64,000 nt of DNA, taken from the NCBI RefSeq assembly GCF_003428625.2, contig NZ_QVQT02000004.1, forward strand, positions 186,001 to 250,000, written 5' to 3'. Every line of letters starts with the position of its first letter. Positions within the stretch are counted from its first letter, which is position 1. The notes under the pieces are model-generated. The model saw only the letters and a list, made by a program, of their open reading frames with translations, made no database searches and had not been told where the DNA came from. The translations under genes and the position numbers were made by a program. Positions 51,530 through 60,632 of this stretch are shown here, piece by piece. Source of the stretch: Paracidobacterium acidisoli (GTDB lineage: Bacteria; Acidobacteriota; Terriglobia; Terriglobales; Acidobacteriaceae).

Positions 51530-53608
51530 ATGCCGTTCACCGAACAATACGACGTCGTTGTCGTGGGAGCAGGCCACGCCGGCTGTGAAGCCGCCATGGC
51601 CTCTGCGCGCATGGGGCTGCGCACGGCCTTGTTTACGCTCAACCTCGATCTCATTGCGCAGATGTCCTGCAACCCCGCCATCGGCGGCATCGCAAAAGGC
51701 CATCTCGTTCGCGAAGTCGACGCCCTCGGCGGCATCATGGGCGAAGTTGCCGACGCGGTGGGCATTCAGTTCCGCCTGCTCAACACCTCGCGCGGACCCG
51801 CCGTCTGGTCACCGCGCGCGCAGTGCGACAAGCAGCAGTACCGTGTCAAAATGCGCGAAGTGCTGGAGTCGCAGCCGAACCTCTTCATCAAGCAGGCCGA
51901 GGTCATCGACCTTATCTCGGATTCTCATCCTGAGCGAAGCGCACAGCGCGAAGTCGAAGGATCTGCGGTTTCTGAGCTCTGTCCCCTGAGCTCTCAGCCC
52001 CGCATTGCAGGGCTGAAGCTGCGCGACGGCCGCACCATCCATGCTCACGCCACCGTCATCACCACCGGAACATTTCTCAACGGCCTCATCCACTGCGGAG
52101 AAGAGCAATATCCCGCGGGCCGCAGCGGCGAGCCGCCCGCCATTCTGCTCGGCGAAGCGCTCAAGCGCCTCGGCCTGCGCGGCTGCCGCCTCAAGACCGG
52201 AACCCCTCCGCGTCTCGACGGCCGCACCATCGACTGGTCGCGCTTCGAGGAGCAGCCCGGCGACGCCGATCCCACGCCCTTCAGCTTCCGCACGAAGGAG
52301 ATCCCGCAGCGCCAGATCAGCTGCCACATCGCTTACACCACGCCGGAGACGCTGCGCATCATCCGCGAAAACGTACACCGCTCGCCCATGTACTCCGGGC
52401 AGATCGAAGGCATCGGGCCGCGCTACTGCCCGTCCATCGAAGACAAAGTCGTGAAGTTTCCCGACAAATCGCAGCACCAGTTCTTCCTCGAGCCCGAGGG
52501 TCTCAACACGCACGAGGTCTACGTCAACGGCATGTCCACCTCGCTGCCCATGGACGTGCAGTGGGAGATCGTGCGCTCTATCCCCGGTCTCGAAAACGCT
52601 GAGATGCTGCGCCCCGGCTATGCCATCGAGTACGACGCCATCGACCCCACCGAGCTCGACCGCTCTCTGCGCGTGAAGAAGTTCTCCGGCCTGTATCTTG
52701 CCGGACAGATCAACGGCACCTCTGGTTACGAAGAAGCCGCCTGCCAGGGCCTCATGGCCGGCATCAACGCCGCCCGCAGCGTCAACGGCCAGCCTGCATT
52801 CACCCTGGACCGCACCGAGGCCTACACCGGCATCCTCATCGACGACCTCATCAGCAAAGGCACCAACGAGCCCTATCGCATGTTCACCTCGCGAGCCGAA
52901 TTCCGCCTTCATCTGCGCATCGACAACGCCGACCGGCGCCTTACGCCGCATGGCCGGCGCCTCGGCCTCATCACCGATGCCGCATGGTCCGAATACGAGG
53001 CGAAGCAGTCCCGCGCCGTCGCGCTTGAAAAGCTGCTCTCGACCAGAAAGGTGAACCCTGAGAAACTCGCGTCTCTGCTTCCTGAAGCGACAGCCCTGGG
53101 CAATCTGCAGGGCCAGACATACGCGCAGGTTCTGAAGCGTCCAGAGGTTTCCATCGATCTCCTCTGGCCGGCCATCCGTGAAGATCTCGCCTCGCTCGAT
53201 GATTCCTCTCTCTTCGATGCGTGGACCAGTCTGCAATGGACCGGAACAATCCCCGACGCGAATGGCGCGAAGCATCTTTCGGCTTCGCTCACGACAGGCT
53301 GCCTGGACAGCAAGTCCAGAAACGAATTGAAGTCCGTCGAGACCGAGATCAAATACTCCGGCTATCTCGACCAGCAGCGCAAGGCCATCGACAAGCTCAG
53401 GAAGGCTGAGGAACGCAGCATTCCCGCGTGGTTCGACTACACCGCCGTCAGCGGCCTCTCGCGCGAAATGCAGGAGAAGCTTCTGCGCGTGCGCCCCGCC
53501 ACCATCGGCCAGGCCAGCCGCATCCCCGGCGTCACGCCCGCCGCGCTCTCGCTCATCAACGTCTACATCGGGATTCAGGGCAGGCGTTTCGCTGCAGCAT
53601 CGAATTAA
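51530..53608 (+). CDS. mnmG: tRNA uridine-5-carboxymethylaminomethyl modification enzyme MnmG, with two insertions
   Basis: MnmG (GidA) is an FAD protein that, with MnmE, modifies U34 of tRNAs reading NNA/NNG codons. The N-terminus [20 protein letters not shown] binds FAD, and the blocks [37 protein letters not shown] and [18 protein letters not shown] are diagnostic. At 692 residues it is about 60 longer than Escherichia coli MnmG (629). The excess lies in two places: residues about 130-159 ([13 protein letters not shown]) and about 565-605, and both match the genome's dispersed TGAGCGAAG[TC]CGAA repeat. The frame is intact and the catalytic core unaffected, so the enzyme is probably active. 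Confidence 0.95.
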   Translation: MPFTEQYDVVVVGAGHAGCEAAMASARMGLRTALFTLNLDLIAQMSCNPAIGGIAKGHLVREVDALGGIMGEVADAVGIQFRLLNTSRGPAVWSPRAQCDKQQYRVKMREVLESQPNLFIKQAEVIDLISDSHPERSAQREVEGSAVSELCPLSSQPRIAGLKLRDGRTIHAHATVITTGTFLNGLIHCGEEQYPAGRSGEPPAILLGEALKRLGLRGCRLKTGTPPRLDGRTIDWSRFEEQPGDADPTPFSFRTKEIPQRQISCHIAYTTPETLRIIRENVHRSPMYSGQIEGIGPRYCPSIEDKVVKFPDKSQHQFFLEPEGLNTHEVYVNGMSTSLPMDVQWEIVRSIPGLENAEMLRPGYAIEYDAIDPTELDRSLRVKKFSGLYLAGQINGTSGYEEAACQGLMAGINAARSVNGQPAFTLDRTEAYTGILIDDLISKGTNEPYRMFTSRAEFRLHLRIDNADRRLTPHGRRLGLITDAAWSEYEAKQSRAVALEKLLSTRKVNPEKLASLLPEATALGNLQGQTYAQVLKRPEVSIDLLWPAIREDLASLDDSSLFDAWTSLQWTGTIPDANGAKHLSASLTTGCLDSKSRNELKSVETEIKYSGYLDQQRKAIDKLRKAEERSIPAWFDYTAVSGLSREMQEKLLRVRPATIGQASRIPGVTPAALSLINVYIGIQGRRFAAASN
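51924..51966. repeat. Dispersed repeat inside mnmG, first copy
   Basis: TCATCCTGAGCGAAGCG... followed by CGCGAAGTCGAAGGATCTGC is the same motif class as the intergenic copies at 15268-15283 and 28251-28266, here read in frame as part of mnmG. Confidence 0.8.
53271..53304. repeat. Dispersed repeat inside mnmG, second copy (reverse orientation)
   Basis: The reverse complement reads CCTGTCGTGAGCGAAGCCGA followed by AAGATGC, matching the CCTGCCCTGAGCGAAGTCGA of 28245 at most positions. It falls in the stretch of mnmG that has no counterpart in Escherichia coli. Confidence 0.65.
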
Positions 53609-53680
53609 AATTCGATCGCCGCGGCGCGCGTACACCGCTTGATACTTTCGTGTGCGCATCGCCGATGCTACGGTGAGCAG

Positions 53681-54079
53681 ATGAAACTCCCCTTTGCTTC
53701 ATTTGCTCTCCTGGCCGCTCTGGCCATGACTCTGCCCGCTTCTGCTCAGAACACTGTGTCCACATACAAAAAGGTAAAGCTGCTCGAAAACACCGCTTCC
53801 TCCAAAGCAAATGCCGCCGCATCCATCGAAGGCACGCTCAATCTCGATCCCGATTCAAAGAACGTTCTCTTCATCGTGAACGAGAGCGTGAAAAAGACCA
53901 TTCCCTACCGCAATATCTCGTCGATCGATTTCTATATGGCGAACGATACGCTGCGCATCCTCTATCGCGATGGAAGCAACGCCGAAGCATATCTCGACAT
54001 GGATCTGCCGAAACACCTCGAGCCGGAGTTGCTCAAACAGCTCCAGGCACAGACAGGCATTGCCATTCATCTCAGCTAA
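53681..54079 (+). CDS. Small secreted protein of unknown function
   Basis: The 132-residue protein has a signal peptide (MKLPFASFALLAALAMTLPASA) and a compact mature part rich in beta-strand patterns (NVLFIVNESVKKTIPYRNISSIDFY, TLRILYRDGSNAEAYLDMDL), loosely like a PH-type or lipid-binding barrel. I do not recognise the family. The in-frame frame opens at 53639, but the ATG at 53681 gives the signal peptide directly and has GGTGAGC upstream. It sits between mnmG and the MFS gene on the same strand. Confidence 0.72.
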   Translation: MKLPFASFALLAALAMTLPASAQNTVSTYKKVKLLENTASSKANAAASIEGTLNLDPDSKNVLFIVNESVKKTIPYRNISSIDFYMANDTLRILYRDGSNAEAYLDMDLPKHLEPELLKQLQAQTGIAIHLS

Positions 54080-54149
54080 ACGAATCCGCACTGATCCGCC
54101 ACAACAGCCGCCCTGCATCTACAATGCGTGAGAAGCATTCTCCTTATCC

Positions 54150-55496
54150 ATGCCGGAAGAAGAATCCGCAGCAGCACTCTCCGCGGCTGAATATGCGCCG
54201 CCACCGTCCTCGCACCGGCGGTGGCGAATCGCCGTGCTGCTCGGCATCGGTGTGCTCATCAACTTCTTCGACCGCGTCAATCTCTCTGTGTCGCAGGCCG
54301 CTCTGCGCGACGCCTTCGGTATCACCGCGCTCACCTTCGGCTTTCTCTCAAGCGCCTATAGCTGGACCTATGCCGCTCTTCAGATCCCCGTCGGCGTCTT
54401 CCTCGATCGCTTCGGCGTCAAAAGCATCGGCCGTATCTCCACCTTTCTTTGGAGCCTCGCATCCTTTGCCGCTGCCATCGCCCCCGGCATCGGCACCTTC
54501 CTGGGAGCCCGCCTGCTGCTCGGCGTGGGTGAAGCTTCAACCTTTCCCTCGAACGCCAAGGCTGTCGGCTACTGGTTTCCCGAGAGCGAACGCAGCTTCG
54601 CGACCTCCATCAACGATGCCGCCGCCAAATTCGCCTCCGCCATCGGCGTGCCCATCCTCGGCGTCCTGCTCATCCACTTCGGCTGGCGCTGGAGCTTCGC
54701 CTTCACCGGCATCCTCAGCTTCGCCTACTTCCTGCTCTTCTGGCACGTCTACCGCAATCCCGGCGACGATGCCGAGCTCACCCAGGCCGAGCGCCAGTTC
54801 ATCCTTCGCGGCAAAGCGCAGCCCGAGAGCGCCACACGCGACTACAACGGCGCGCCGCTGCTTTATCTCATTCGCCAGCCGCAGGTCATCGGAGCCTCGA
54901 TCGGCTTCGCCGCCTACAACTATGGCTTCTATCTCCTGCTCACCTGGCTGCCCAGCTATCTCTCCATGAGCCTGCACGTCGATCTGCTCCATTCGGTCCT
55001 CTACACCAGCGTGCCCTGGCTCATCGCAACCTTTACCGATCTCTTCGTCGGCGGCTGGCTCGTCGACACGCTCATCCGGCGCGGATGCCGTCCCTGGCTC
55101 GTTCGCCAGTCCGTGCTCGTCCTTGGCATGGCCTTCGGAGCCGGCCTCTTCGGCGCGGGCTTCGCGCACACCCCAGGCCGGGCGCTCTTCTGGATCAGCC
55201 TCTCCATCGGCGGACTCGGCGCCATGGCGCCCGTCGGCTGGTCCATCCCTTCGCTCATCTCTCCGCGCGAAAGCGTGGGCCGCATCGGCGGCATCATGAA
55301 CTTCGTCACGCAGATCTCTGCCATCTCCGCGCCCATCATCACCGGCTGGTTTGCCCAGCGTCACAACTTCCGCGGAGCCTTCACTGTCGCCGCCGTCGTC
55401 CTCGCCATCGGCATCGCCGGCTACGTGCTCTTCCTCGGAAAGATGCGCCTCATCCCCGAGCCCGTTCACGCATCCGTCTCTGGCGCCGACCTCTGA
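54150..55496 (+). CDS. MFS transporter, anion:cation symporter (hexuronate/sugar-acid) type
   Basis: The 448-residue protein has twelve predicted membrane helices and the family's cytoplasmic loop signature in LDRFGVKSIGRIS, with NFFDRVNLSVSQAAL in the first helix and SSAYSWTYAALQIPVGVFLDRFG, features of the ACS group that carries hexuronates, glucarate or related organic anions with protons. The actual substrate is not determinable. Its 3' end overlaps the 3' end of the convergent amino-acid permease gene by 31 bases, so transcripts from the two must collide or terminate within each other. Confidence 0.88.
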   Translation: MPEEESAAALSAAEYAPPPSSHRRWRIAVLLGIGVLINFFDRVNLSVSQAALRDAFGITALTFGFLSSAYSWTYAALQIPVGVFLDRFGVKSIGRISTFLWSLASFAAAIAPGIGTFLGARLLLGVGEASTFPSNAKAVGYWFPESERSFATSINDAAAKFASAIGVPILGVLLIHFGWRWSFAFTGILSFAYFLLFWHVYRNPGDDAELTQAERQFILRGKAQPESATRDYNGAPLLYLIRQPQVIGASIGFAAYNYGFYLLLTWLPSYLSMSLHVDLLHSVLYTSVPWLIATFTDLFVGGWLVDTLIRRGCRPWLVRQSVLVLGMAFGAGLFGAGFAHTPGRALFWISLSIGGLGAMAPVGWSIPSLISPRESVGRIGGIMNFVTQISAISAPIITGWFAQRHNFRGAFTVAAVVLAIGIAGYVLFLGKMRLIPEPVHASVSGADL

Positions 55497-56917
55497 TCCG
55501 GACCATCCCCGCTCTGTCCCTTCCGCCGCGCGGCCCAAAACACCCCGGCGCCCGCTCCGATCAGCACCGCCGTCGAGATCAGCACCTTCGCCACGGCCAG
55601 CGGCTTGTTCGGCTCTTCATCCGGTGGAATCACCGACAGCACAATCGTAAGCATCGTTGTTACAAATCCCATCGCCGCCAGCGGCACGGCTACCTTCGCT
55701 CCGCCCGGCACGCGCATCACCTCTGCGCCTGCCGGTTTCTTCTGCAGCCGGATCATCGCCGCAAAGACAAACAGATACGGAATGAAATACGTGATGATCG
55801 ACATCGCCACCAGCACGTCGTACGCGCCGCGCACCGTCGTTCCCGCCTGCCCCAGCGCGGCAACCACGATCCCCGCGAAGCCGTACACGCCAATCGCCAC
55901 CCACGGCGTCCGGAAGCGCGGATGAATACTCCCGAAGGCCGCCGGTAAATAGCGATCAATGCCTGCTACAAATGGCAGCCGCGAGGTCGACGAGAGAAAC
56001 GCTGCCGCGCCGCCCACTGCATTCAGCGCCAGCAGCACCGCCAGAATCGCAATCATCCACGGTACGCCGAGCCGCGTGCAAAGCTGCTCCGCGCCCCGCA
56101 TAAATCCATCCACGCCGCTCACCGCGCTGCCCGGCAGCGCCACCAGCAGCGACCCCGTCCCCGCAATATAGCCCACCGCCAGCACGCTGCCGCCCGCCAG
56201 CAGAGCGCGCGGAATCACCCTCCGCGCATTCTCGATCTCCTCGCCCATAAATGATCCCGCTTCACAGCCGCCGAAGGCAAAGAAGATCGTCGACCAGAAG
56301 ATCGCATTCTTCAGCGTCAGGTGCGGCACAAGCGTCGTCCGCGTAAATGCGGTCGCCGATCCGAAGCGCATCGCCGACACCGCGGCCAGCACAATCAGAA
56401 TCGCAATCGGCAGCCAGCTTCCGAACGAGCAGACATTGTTCAGCCGCTTCCCCATGTCGAGGCCGGTGATGTTCAGCACCGTAATCGCCGTCAGCCACAG
56501 CACCGCGAAGCCCATGTAAAACACCGGGCTCGCCGACAAATTGTGCCCCCGCGCGCCGGCCGCAAACAAAATCGACCCCGCGCCGAAGTACAGCACCGCC
56601 GGAAAATACGGCAGGTTCGACATCCAGTACATCCACGCCGCAATAAAGCCGGAGAAATCCCCGAACGCCTCCCGCGCCCACACATACAATCCGCCTTCCT
56701 GGGGATACCGCGACGAAAGCTCCAGCACGCTTGCCGCGAGCGGCAGAAAGAAGCCCACCAGGGCAAACAGCCACACCACCAGTGTGCTCGGCCCCGCCGC
56801 TGCCGCCGTGGCGACCCAGCGCACGCTCAGCCCGCTGACGATGTAAAAGAGCGTGAGGTCGCGAAATCGAAGCGCGCGCTTCAGTGTCGGCGGCGTCGCA
56901 ATCGGTGCGTCAGCCAT
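55466..56917 (-). CDS. APC-superfamily amino-acid permease
   Basis: The 483-residue protein has about twelve membrane helices and typical APC segments: FYIVSGLSVRWVATAAAAGPS (unwound first helix), SSRYPQEGGLYVWAREAFGDFSGF and FGGCEAGSFMGEEIENARRVIPRAL. It probably imports or exchanges amino acids or amines. The ATG at 56917 begins the first recognisable residues; the ribosome-binding site is poor. The C-terminus overlaps the MFS gene by 31 bases. The CrtI-like gene lies upstream on the same strand, 41 bases away, so the two may be co-transcribed. Confidence 0.88.
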   Translation of the reverse strand: MADAPIATPPTLKRALRFRDLTLFYIVSGLSVRWVATAAAAGPSTLVVWLFALVGFFLPLAASVLELSSRYPQEGGLYVWAREAFGDFSGFIAAWMYWMSNLPYFPAVLYFGAGSILFAAGARGHNLSASPVFYMGFAVLWLTAITVLNITGLDMGKRLNNVCSFGSWLPIAILIVLAAVSAMRFGSATAFTRTTLVPHLTLKNAIFWSTIFFAFGGCEAGSFMGEEIENARRVIPRALLAGGSVLAVGYIAGTGSLLVALPGSAVSGVDGFMRGAEQLCTRLGVPWMIAILAVLLALNAVGGAAAFLSSTSRLPFVAGIDRYLPAAFGSIHPRFRTPWVAIGVYGFAGIVVAALGQAGTTVRGAYDVLVAMSIITYFIPYLFVFAAMIRLQKKPAGAEVMRVPGGAKVAVPLAAMGFVTTMLTIVLSVIPPDEEPNKPLAVAKVLISTAVLIGAGAGVFWAARRKGQSGDGPDQRSAPETDA

Positions 56918-56958
56918 TGGAGCGCAGCATACCTGAGAAAGACCCCCGTGACGAAGCC

Positions 56959-58527
56959 TTAACTCGCGCCCATATCCTTCAGCACCGCCATCGCCGCATT
57001 CCGCCCGTTGATCCCGATCACGCTGCCGCCCGGGTGCGTGCACGCCCCGCACAGATACACGCCCCTCATCGGCGTTCGCGGCGGCAGCCGGTTCGACCAC
57101 ATATACGGCGGCAGACACTCCCCCTGAAAGATATGTCCGCCCGTCAGCCCCACCTTCTTTTCGATATCCGGAGGCCCCAGCACCTGCGCATCGATCACCG
57201 CATCGTCGATATTCGAGCAGAACCGCGCCAGTGAGTTCAGCGCCAGAAAGCGCACCTCGTTTCGCCGCTCGTCCCAGCTTCCCTTCGCAAACGCATACGG
57301 AACATACTGCGCAAACACGCTCATCGTATGCCGGCCGTCAGGAACCACGCTGCGATCGTGCACGCTCTGGAAGTACAGCTCGCACCACAACGCCTCAGCC
57401 AGCTCTCCCTGCCGCGCCGCCGCATATCCGGCCTTCCATTCATGCTTCGTCAGCGGTGCATTGATCTGCCCATAGTGGTGCGGCTCATCCGTGCCCTGCC
57501 GCGCCGTAAAATTCGGCAGCTCGCGCAGCAGCACGTTCAGCTTTACCGTGCACCCTTTTATCGGAATCCCTTCGACGCGCCCTCGCCACGCCTCATCGGC
57601 CGCATCGCCCAGCAGCCGCAGCGTCACGCGCGGATCGGCATTTGAAATCACCACGAGCGCAGGGATGCGCTCGCCGCCCTCCAGCACCACACCCTCTCCC
57701 GGTTCAATCCCTGCCACAGCCACGCCCGACGCCACCATCGCGCCCGCCTCGCACGCCGCATCGCAGAAGTAGAACGAGACCATCCCCATCCCGCCCTCCA
57801 CGTAGCCCCACATCCCCGGCATGCCTCCCAGCCTGCCCGAAGCGTGGTGAAAGCGGATCGACGCCGTGCCCGCGTCAAACGGACTCGCATTCGTCCCGAT
57901 CACTCCCTGGCCCAGCAGCGCCACCTGCAGCCGTTCGTCCTCGAGGTACCGCTCCACATACTCCGCCATCGACCAGTCGAAGAGCAGGTGCTTCGCTTCC
58001 TCATCGTTTCCCAGCCGCGCCTCGATCTCCTCCCGTGCCGGAGCCTCGCCGATCCACATATCTCCGGGCTTCCCGCCTGGGACATCGCCGCTGCCCCCCG
58101 GCCGCAGCGCATCGCGCAGCCGCCGCATCACCGCGCTCATCGCGCGCCAGCCCTTCACGTCCCCGGGCGCGAACCGTCGAATCTCCTCTTCGCACCGCTC
58201 GTCGTCATCCCACAGCTGGACGCTCGATCCATCGAGGAACGGCACAAAAAGCCCATTCACCGCCGGGGTCCACCGGAAGCCCCTCGCCGGCAGCTCCAGC
58301 TCCTCCACCACCAGCGGATGCAGCAGCCCCGCCAGATACGCGCACGGCGACATCCTCACGCCCGGATACCGTTCCGGAAACGGCTCCTCGATCGTGCATG
58401 CTCCGCCCACGCGCGTCCGGCTCTCCAGCACCAGAACCCGCTTCCCCGCCCGCGCCAGATACGCCGCGCATGCCAGGCCGTTGTGCCCCGCGCCCACTAC
58501 AATCGCGTCCCAGCGCCGCTGCGCCAT
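56959..58527 (-). CDS. CrtI-like FAD-dependent oxidoreductase (phytoene-dehydrogenase-related)
   Basis: The 522-residue protein opens with the FAD dinucleotide-binding motif IVVGAGHNGLACAAYLARAG, then LESRTRVGGACTIEE, as in phytoene desaturases and the PYROXD2-like oxidoreductases, and ends GVYLCGACTHPGGSVIGINGRNAA, the family's C-terminal FAD block. No carotenoid gene lies near, so the substrate is open; related proteins also act on other polyenes or are uncharacterised. I chose the ATG at 58527 just before the FAD motif; an upstream start at 58599 would add 24 residues. It precedes the permease on the same strand. Confidence 0.85.
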   Translation of the reverse strand: MAQRRWDAIVVGAGHNGLACAAYLARAGKRVLVLESRTRVGGACTIEEPFPERYPGVRMSPCAYLAGLLHPLVVEELELPARGFRWTPAVNGLFVPFLDGSSVQLWDDDERCEEEIRRFAPGDVKGWRAMSAVMRRLRDALRPGGSGDVPGGKPGDMWIGEAPAREEIEARLGNDEEAKHLLFDWSMAEYVERYLEDERLQVALLGQGVIGTNASPFDAGTASIRFHHASGRLGGMPGMWGYVEGGMGMVSFYFCDAACEAGAMVASGVAVAGIEPGEGVVLEGGERIPALVVISNADPRVTLRLLGDAADEAWRGRVEGIPIKGCTVKLNVLLRELPNFTARQGTDEPHHYGQINAPLTKHEWKAGYAAARQGELAEALWCELYFQSVHDRSVVPDGRHTMSVFAQYVPYAFAKGSWDERRNEVRFLALNSLARFCSNIDDAVIDAQVLGPPDIEKKVGLTGGHIFQGECLPPYMWSNRLPPRTPMRGVYLCGACTHPGGSVIGINGRNAAMAVLKDMGAS

Positions 58528-58666
58528 TTCTTTTACCGGAAGCGGAAGGCCGATCTCTCCCAGAATCGCCGCCGTGGGCGAGGCAGTTGTACGCACCAAC
58601 GAGGAATCCTCCAGAGGCCGTATTCTATCCCGTCATCCCTGCATCACACCGCGCTTCCGTCCCCGG

Positions 58667-59224
58667 TCACCCATCCCCGGTCAGCGCAAAGCGCTCGCGA
58701 ATCTCATAGCGCGATCCCTCCGGCAGCGGCAGCGACTCATACAGCAGAAACTCATTTGCCGTGAATCCCCCGAAGACTGCCTTCGCCCTTCCGCGCATCG
58801 CCGTCTTCAGCGGAGCCAGTGGTCCCGCGCCGCTTCTGCCGCGGCTGCGCGCCAGCGTGATATGCGGTGCATACGCTCGGCCCTCCGGCAAAAATCCGCA
58901 GTGCTGCGTCTCAGCCGTAATCCGCTGCTGCAGCGCCAGCAGCTCGGCCGTCACTACAACCCCGGCAAAAAACACTCCTGCCCGGTCGAAGAATCCTGTG
59001 CCATCCATCGCCACCGGCACCGGTGCCGCCTGCACTCCCCGCAGCCGTTCCGTCACGCACGCATACTGCGCTTCTTCTGTTCTGCCCAGAAACTGCAGCG
59101 TGATATGCCATGTGGCCGGTGCCGACCAGCGCAGATCACGCGCCACCGGAGCCAGCCTCTCGACCAGCCGCAGCAGCTCTCCCGCGATCTCCTCCGGAAT
59201 AGCGATACCGAGAAACAGCCGCAT
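58667..59224 (-). CDS. thpR: RNA 2',3'-cyclic phosphodiesterase ThpR
   Basis: ThpR belongs to the 2H phosphoesterases, which open 2',3'-cyclic phosphates on RNA ends. Both catalytic H-x-T-x motifs are present: HITLQFLG (H40, T42) and HITLARSRG (H121, T123), spaced as in the family, in a 185-residue protein of normal length starting MRLFLGIAIPE. The physiological role is usually linked to RNA or tRNA ligation and repair. It lies 140 bases upstream of the CrtI-like gene on the same strand. Confidence 0.93.
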   Translation of the reverse strand: MRLFLGIAIPEEIAGELLRLVERLAPVARDLRWSAPATWHITLQFLGRTEEAQYACVTERLRGVQAAPVPVAMDGTGFFDRAGVFFAGVVVTAELLALQQRITAETQHCGFLPEGRAYAPHITLARSRGRSGAGPLAPLKTAMRGRAKAVFGGFTANEFLLYESLPLPEGSRYEIRERFALTGDG

Positions 59225-59346
59225 CGTGATTCACAGCATACGATGCGCATCTCTTCCCGGCCGCGCACAACCTGCCTCAAATCCATGAACGAATTTGGGG
59301 AAGCGAATTTGGCATCGCATCATCGATTGAGCGATGATGTTGCCCT

Positions 59347-60510
59347 ATGCCAATCATTCGCCGGCGTGACTTCATACGGGGAGCGCTCGCCGTCCCCGTC
59401 GCTGCCTGTTTTCCCTGGAAGAACGCTGCCGCTGAACCGAAGCGCACCATCCTCTTCGCCGGCACCCAGACCTCCGGCACCAGCAAAGGCATCTACGCAT
59501 ATCACTGGAACGCCGCGCAGGGCGAGCCCGTTCTCGCCGGCCTCGCCGCCGAATCGAATAATCCGACCTTCCTCGCCATCGATCCCGCGCGCAAATTTCT
59601 CTACGCCGCCAACGAGCTCAATCAGTTCGAAGGCCAGCGCAGCGGAGCCGTCAGCAGCTTCGCCATCGACCTCGCCACCGCAAAGCTGAAGCCGCTCAAC
59701 CAGATCACCGCTCTTGGCCCCGGCACCTGCCACGTCTCCACCGATCACGAAGGCCGCTCCGTCTTCTGCGCCAACTACACCGGAGGCAGCGCCTCGTCCT
59801 TCTACGTCTACCCCGACGGCCAGCTCAGCCAGGCCGTCTCGCACTTCCAGTACACCGGTCACGGGCCGAACCCGCAGCGGCAGGAGGCGCCCCACGCGCA
59901 CCGCACCACGCCCTCGCCCGATAATCGCTTTCTGCTCGTGAACGACCTCGGCCTCGACTGCATCCACATCTACCATCTCAATCAGACCAGCGCCCGCCTC
60001 ACCCCCAATACCCCGGCGCAGTGGAACGCCACACCCGGCTCCGGCCCGCGCGCCCTGCGCTTTCACCCGGGCGGCCGCTGGGCTTACTGCGTGCACGAGC
60101 TCTCGAACGAAGTCGAAGCGCTCGTCTGGAACGCCCAGGCCGGCACCCTCAAATCGCTCCAGAAAGTCAAACTCGTCTCCGACGATTACAGCGGTCCCGC
60201 CGGCGCCGGATCGGAAGTGGTCATCACCCGCGACGGCGCCTTCGCCTATGCCGCCAGCCGCTTCGCCGACGTCATCACCAGCTTCTCCGTCAACCGCAAA
60301 ACAGGGCTTCTCACCGTGCTCGGACGCACCACCTGCGGCGGCAAGGTGCCGCGCCACATTGCGCTCGACCCCTCGGAGAAGTGGCTGCTCGCAGCCAATC
60401 AGGAATCGGACAACATCGCCGTCTTCGCCCGCGACGAAAAGGCAGGCACACTCGCCGGCAGCGGAAAGAGCTTCCCGCTCTCTCGTCCGCAGTGCCTCGT
60501 CTTTGCCTGA
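59347..60510 (+). CDS. Lactonase-family beta-propeller protein with Tat signal
   Basis: The 387-residue protein carries a twin-arginine signal (RRRDFIRGALAVPVAA) and then a seven-bladed propeller of the 6-phosphogluconolactonase (PGL/YbhE) family: YHWNAAQGEPVLAGL, NNPTFLAIDPARKFLYAAN, GPRALRFHPGGRWAYCVHE and PRHIALDPSEKWLLAANQE are repeating blades. Export suggests an extracytoplasmic lactone or polysaccharide-derived substrate rather than cytosolic 6-phosphogluconolactone. The ATG at 59347 begins four residues before the arginines. It is convergent with lpxC and followed by a terminator. Confidence 0.9.
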   Translation: MPIIRRRDFIRGALAVPVAACFPWKNAAAEPKRTILFAGTQTSGTSKGIYAYHWNAAQGEPVLAGLAAESNNPTFLAIDPARKFLYAANELNQFEGQRSGAVSSFAIDLATAKLKPLNQITALGPGTCHVSTDHEGRSVFCANYTGGSASSFYVYPDGQLSQAVSHFQYTGHGPNPQRQEAPHAHRTTPSPDNRFLLVNDLGLDCIHIYHLNQTSARLTPNTPAQWNATPGSGPRALRFHPGGRWAYCVHELSNEVEALVWNAQAGTLKSLQKVKLVSDDYSGPAGAGSEVVITRDGAFAYAASRFADVITSFSVNRKTGLLTVLGRTTCGGKVPRHIALDPSEKWLLAANQESDNIAVFARDEKAGTLAGSGKSFPLSRPQCLVFA

Positions 60511-60555
60511 GGCTGCGCCGCACCCGCTTCGCGTCCATTCCTGATCCGGAAGAAA

Positions 60556-60583
60556 AAAGGCGGAGGCTCTTGCCCCCGCCTTT
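60556..60583. terminator. Bidirectional terminator between the lactonase gene and lpxC
   Basis: AAAGGCGG and CCGCCTTT form an 8-bp stem, extended after one mismatch by GGC-TCTT-GCC. It lies midway between the convergent stop codons, with TTTCTC after it on the plus strand and an AAAAAA run before it that becomes a T-run on the minus strand. Confidence 0.85.
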
Positions 60584-60632
60584 CTCGTATCCCTCCAGGC
60601 ACAGCAATGGATTGCCACCCGGTAAAAGTGTT

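Noticed and set aside
51809-53659. Long antisense open frame over mnmG
   Set aside because: Composition is arginine/glycine/aspartate-rich with no motifs; mnmG on the other strand is unmistakable.
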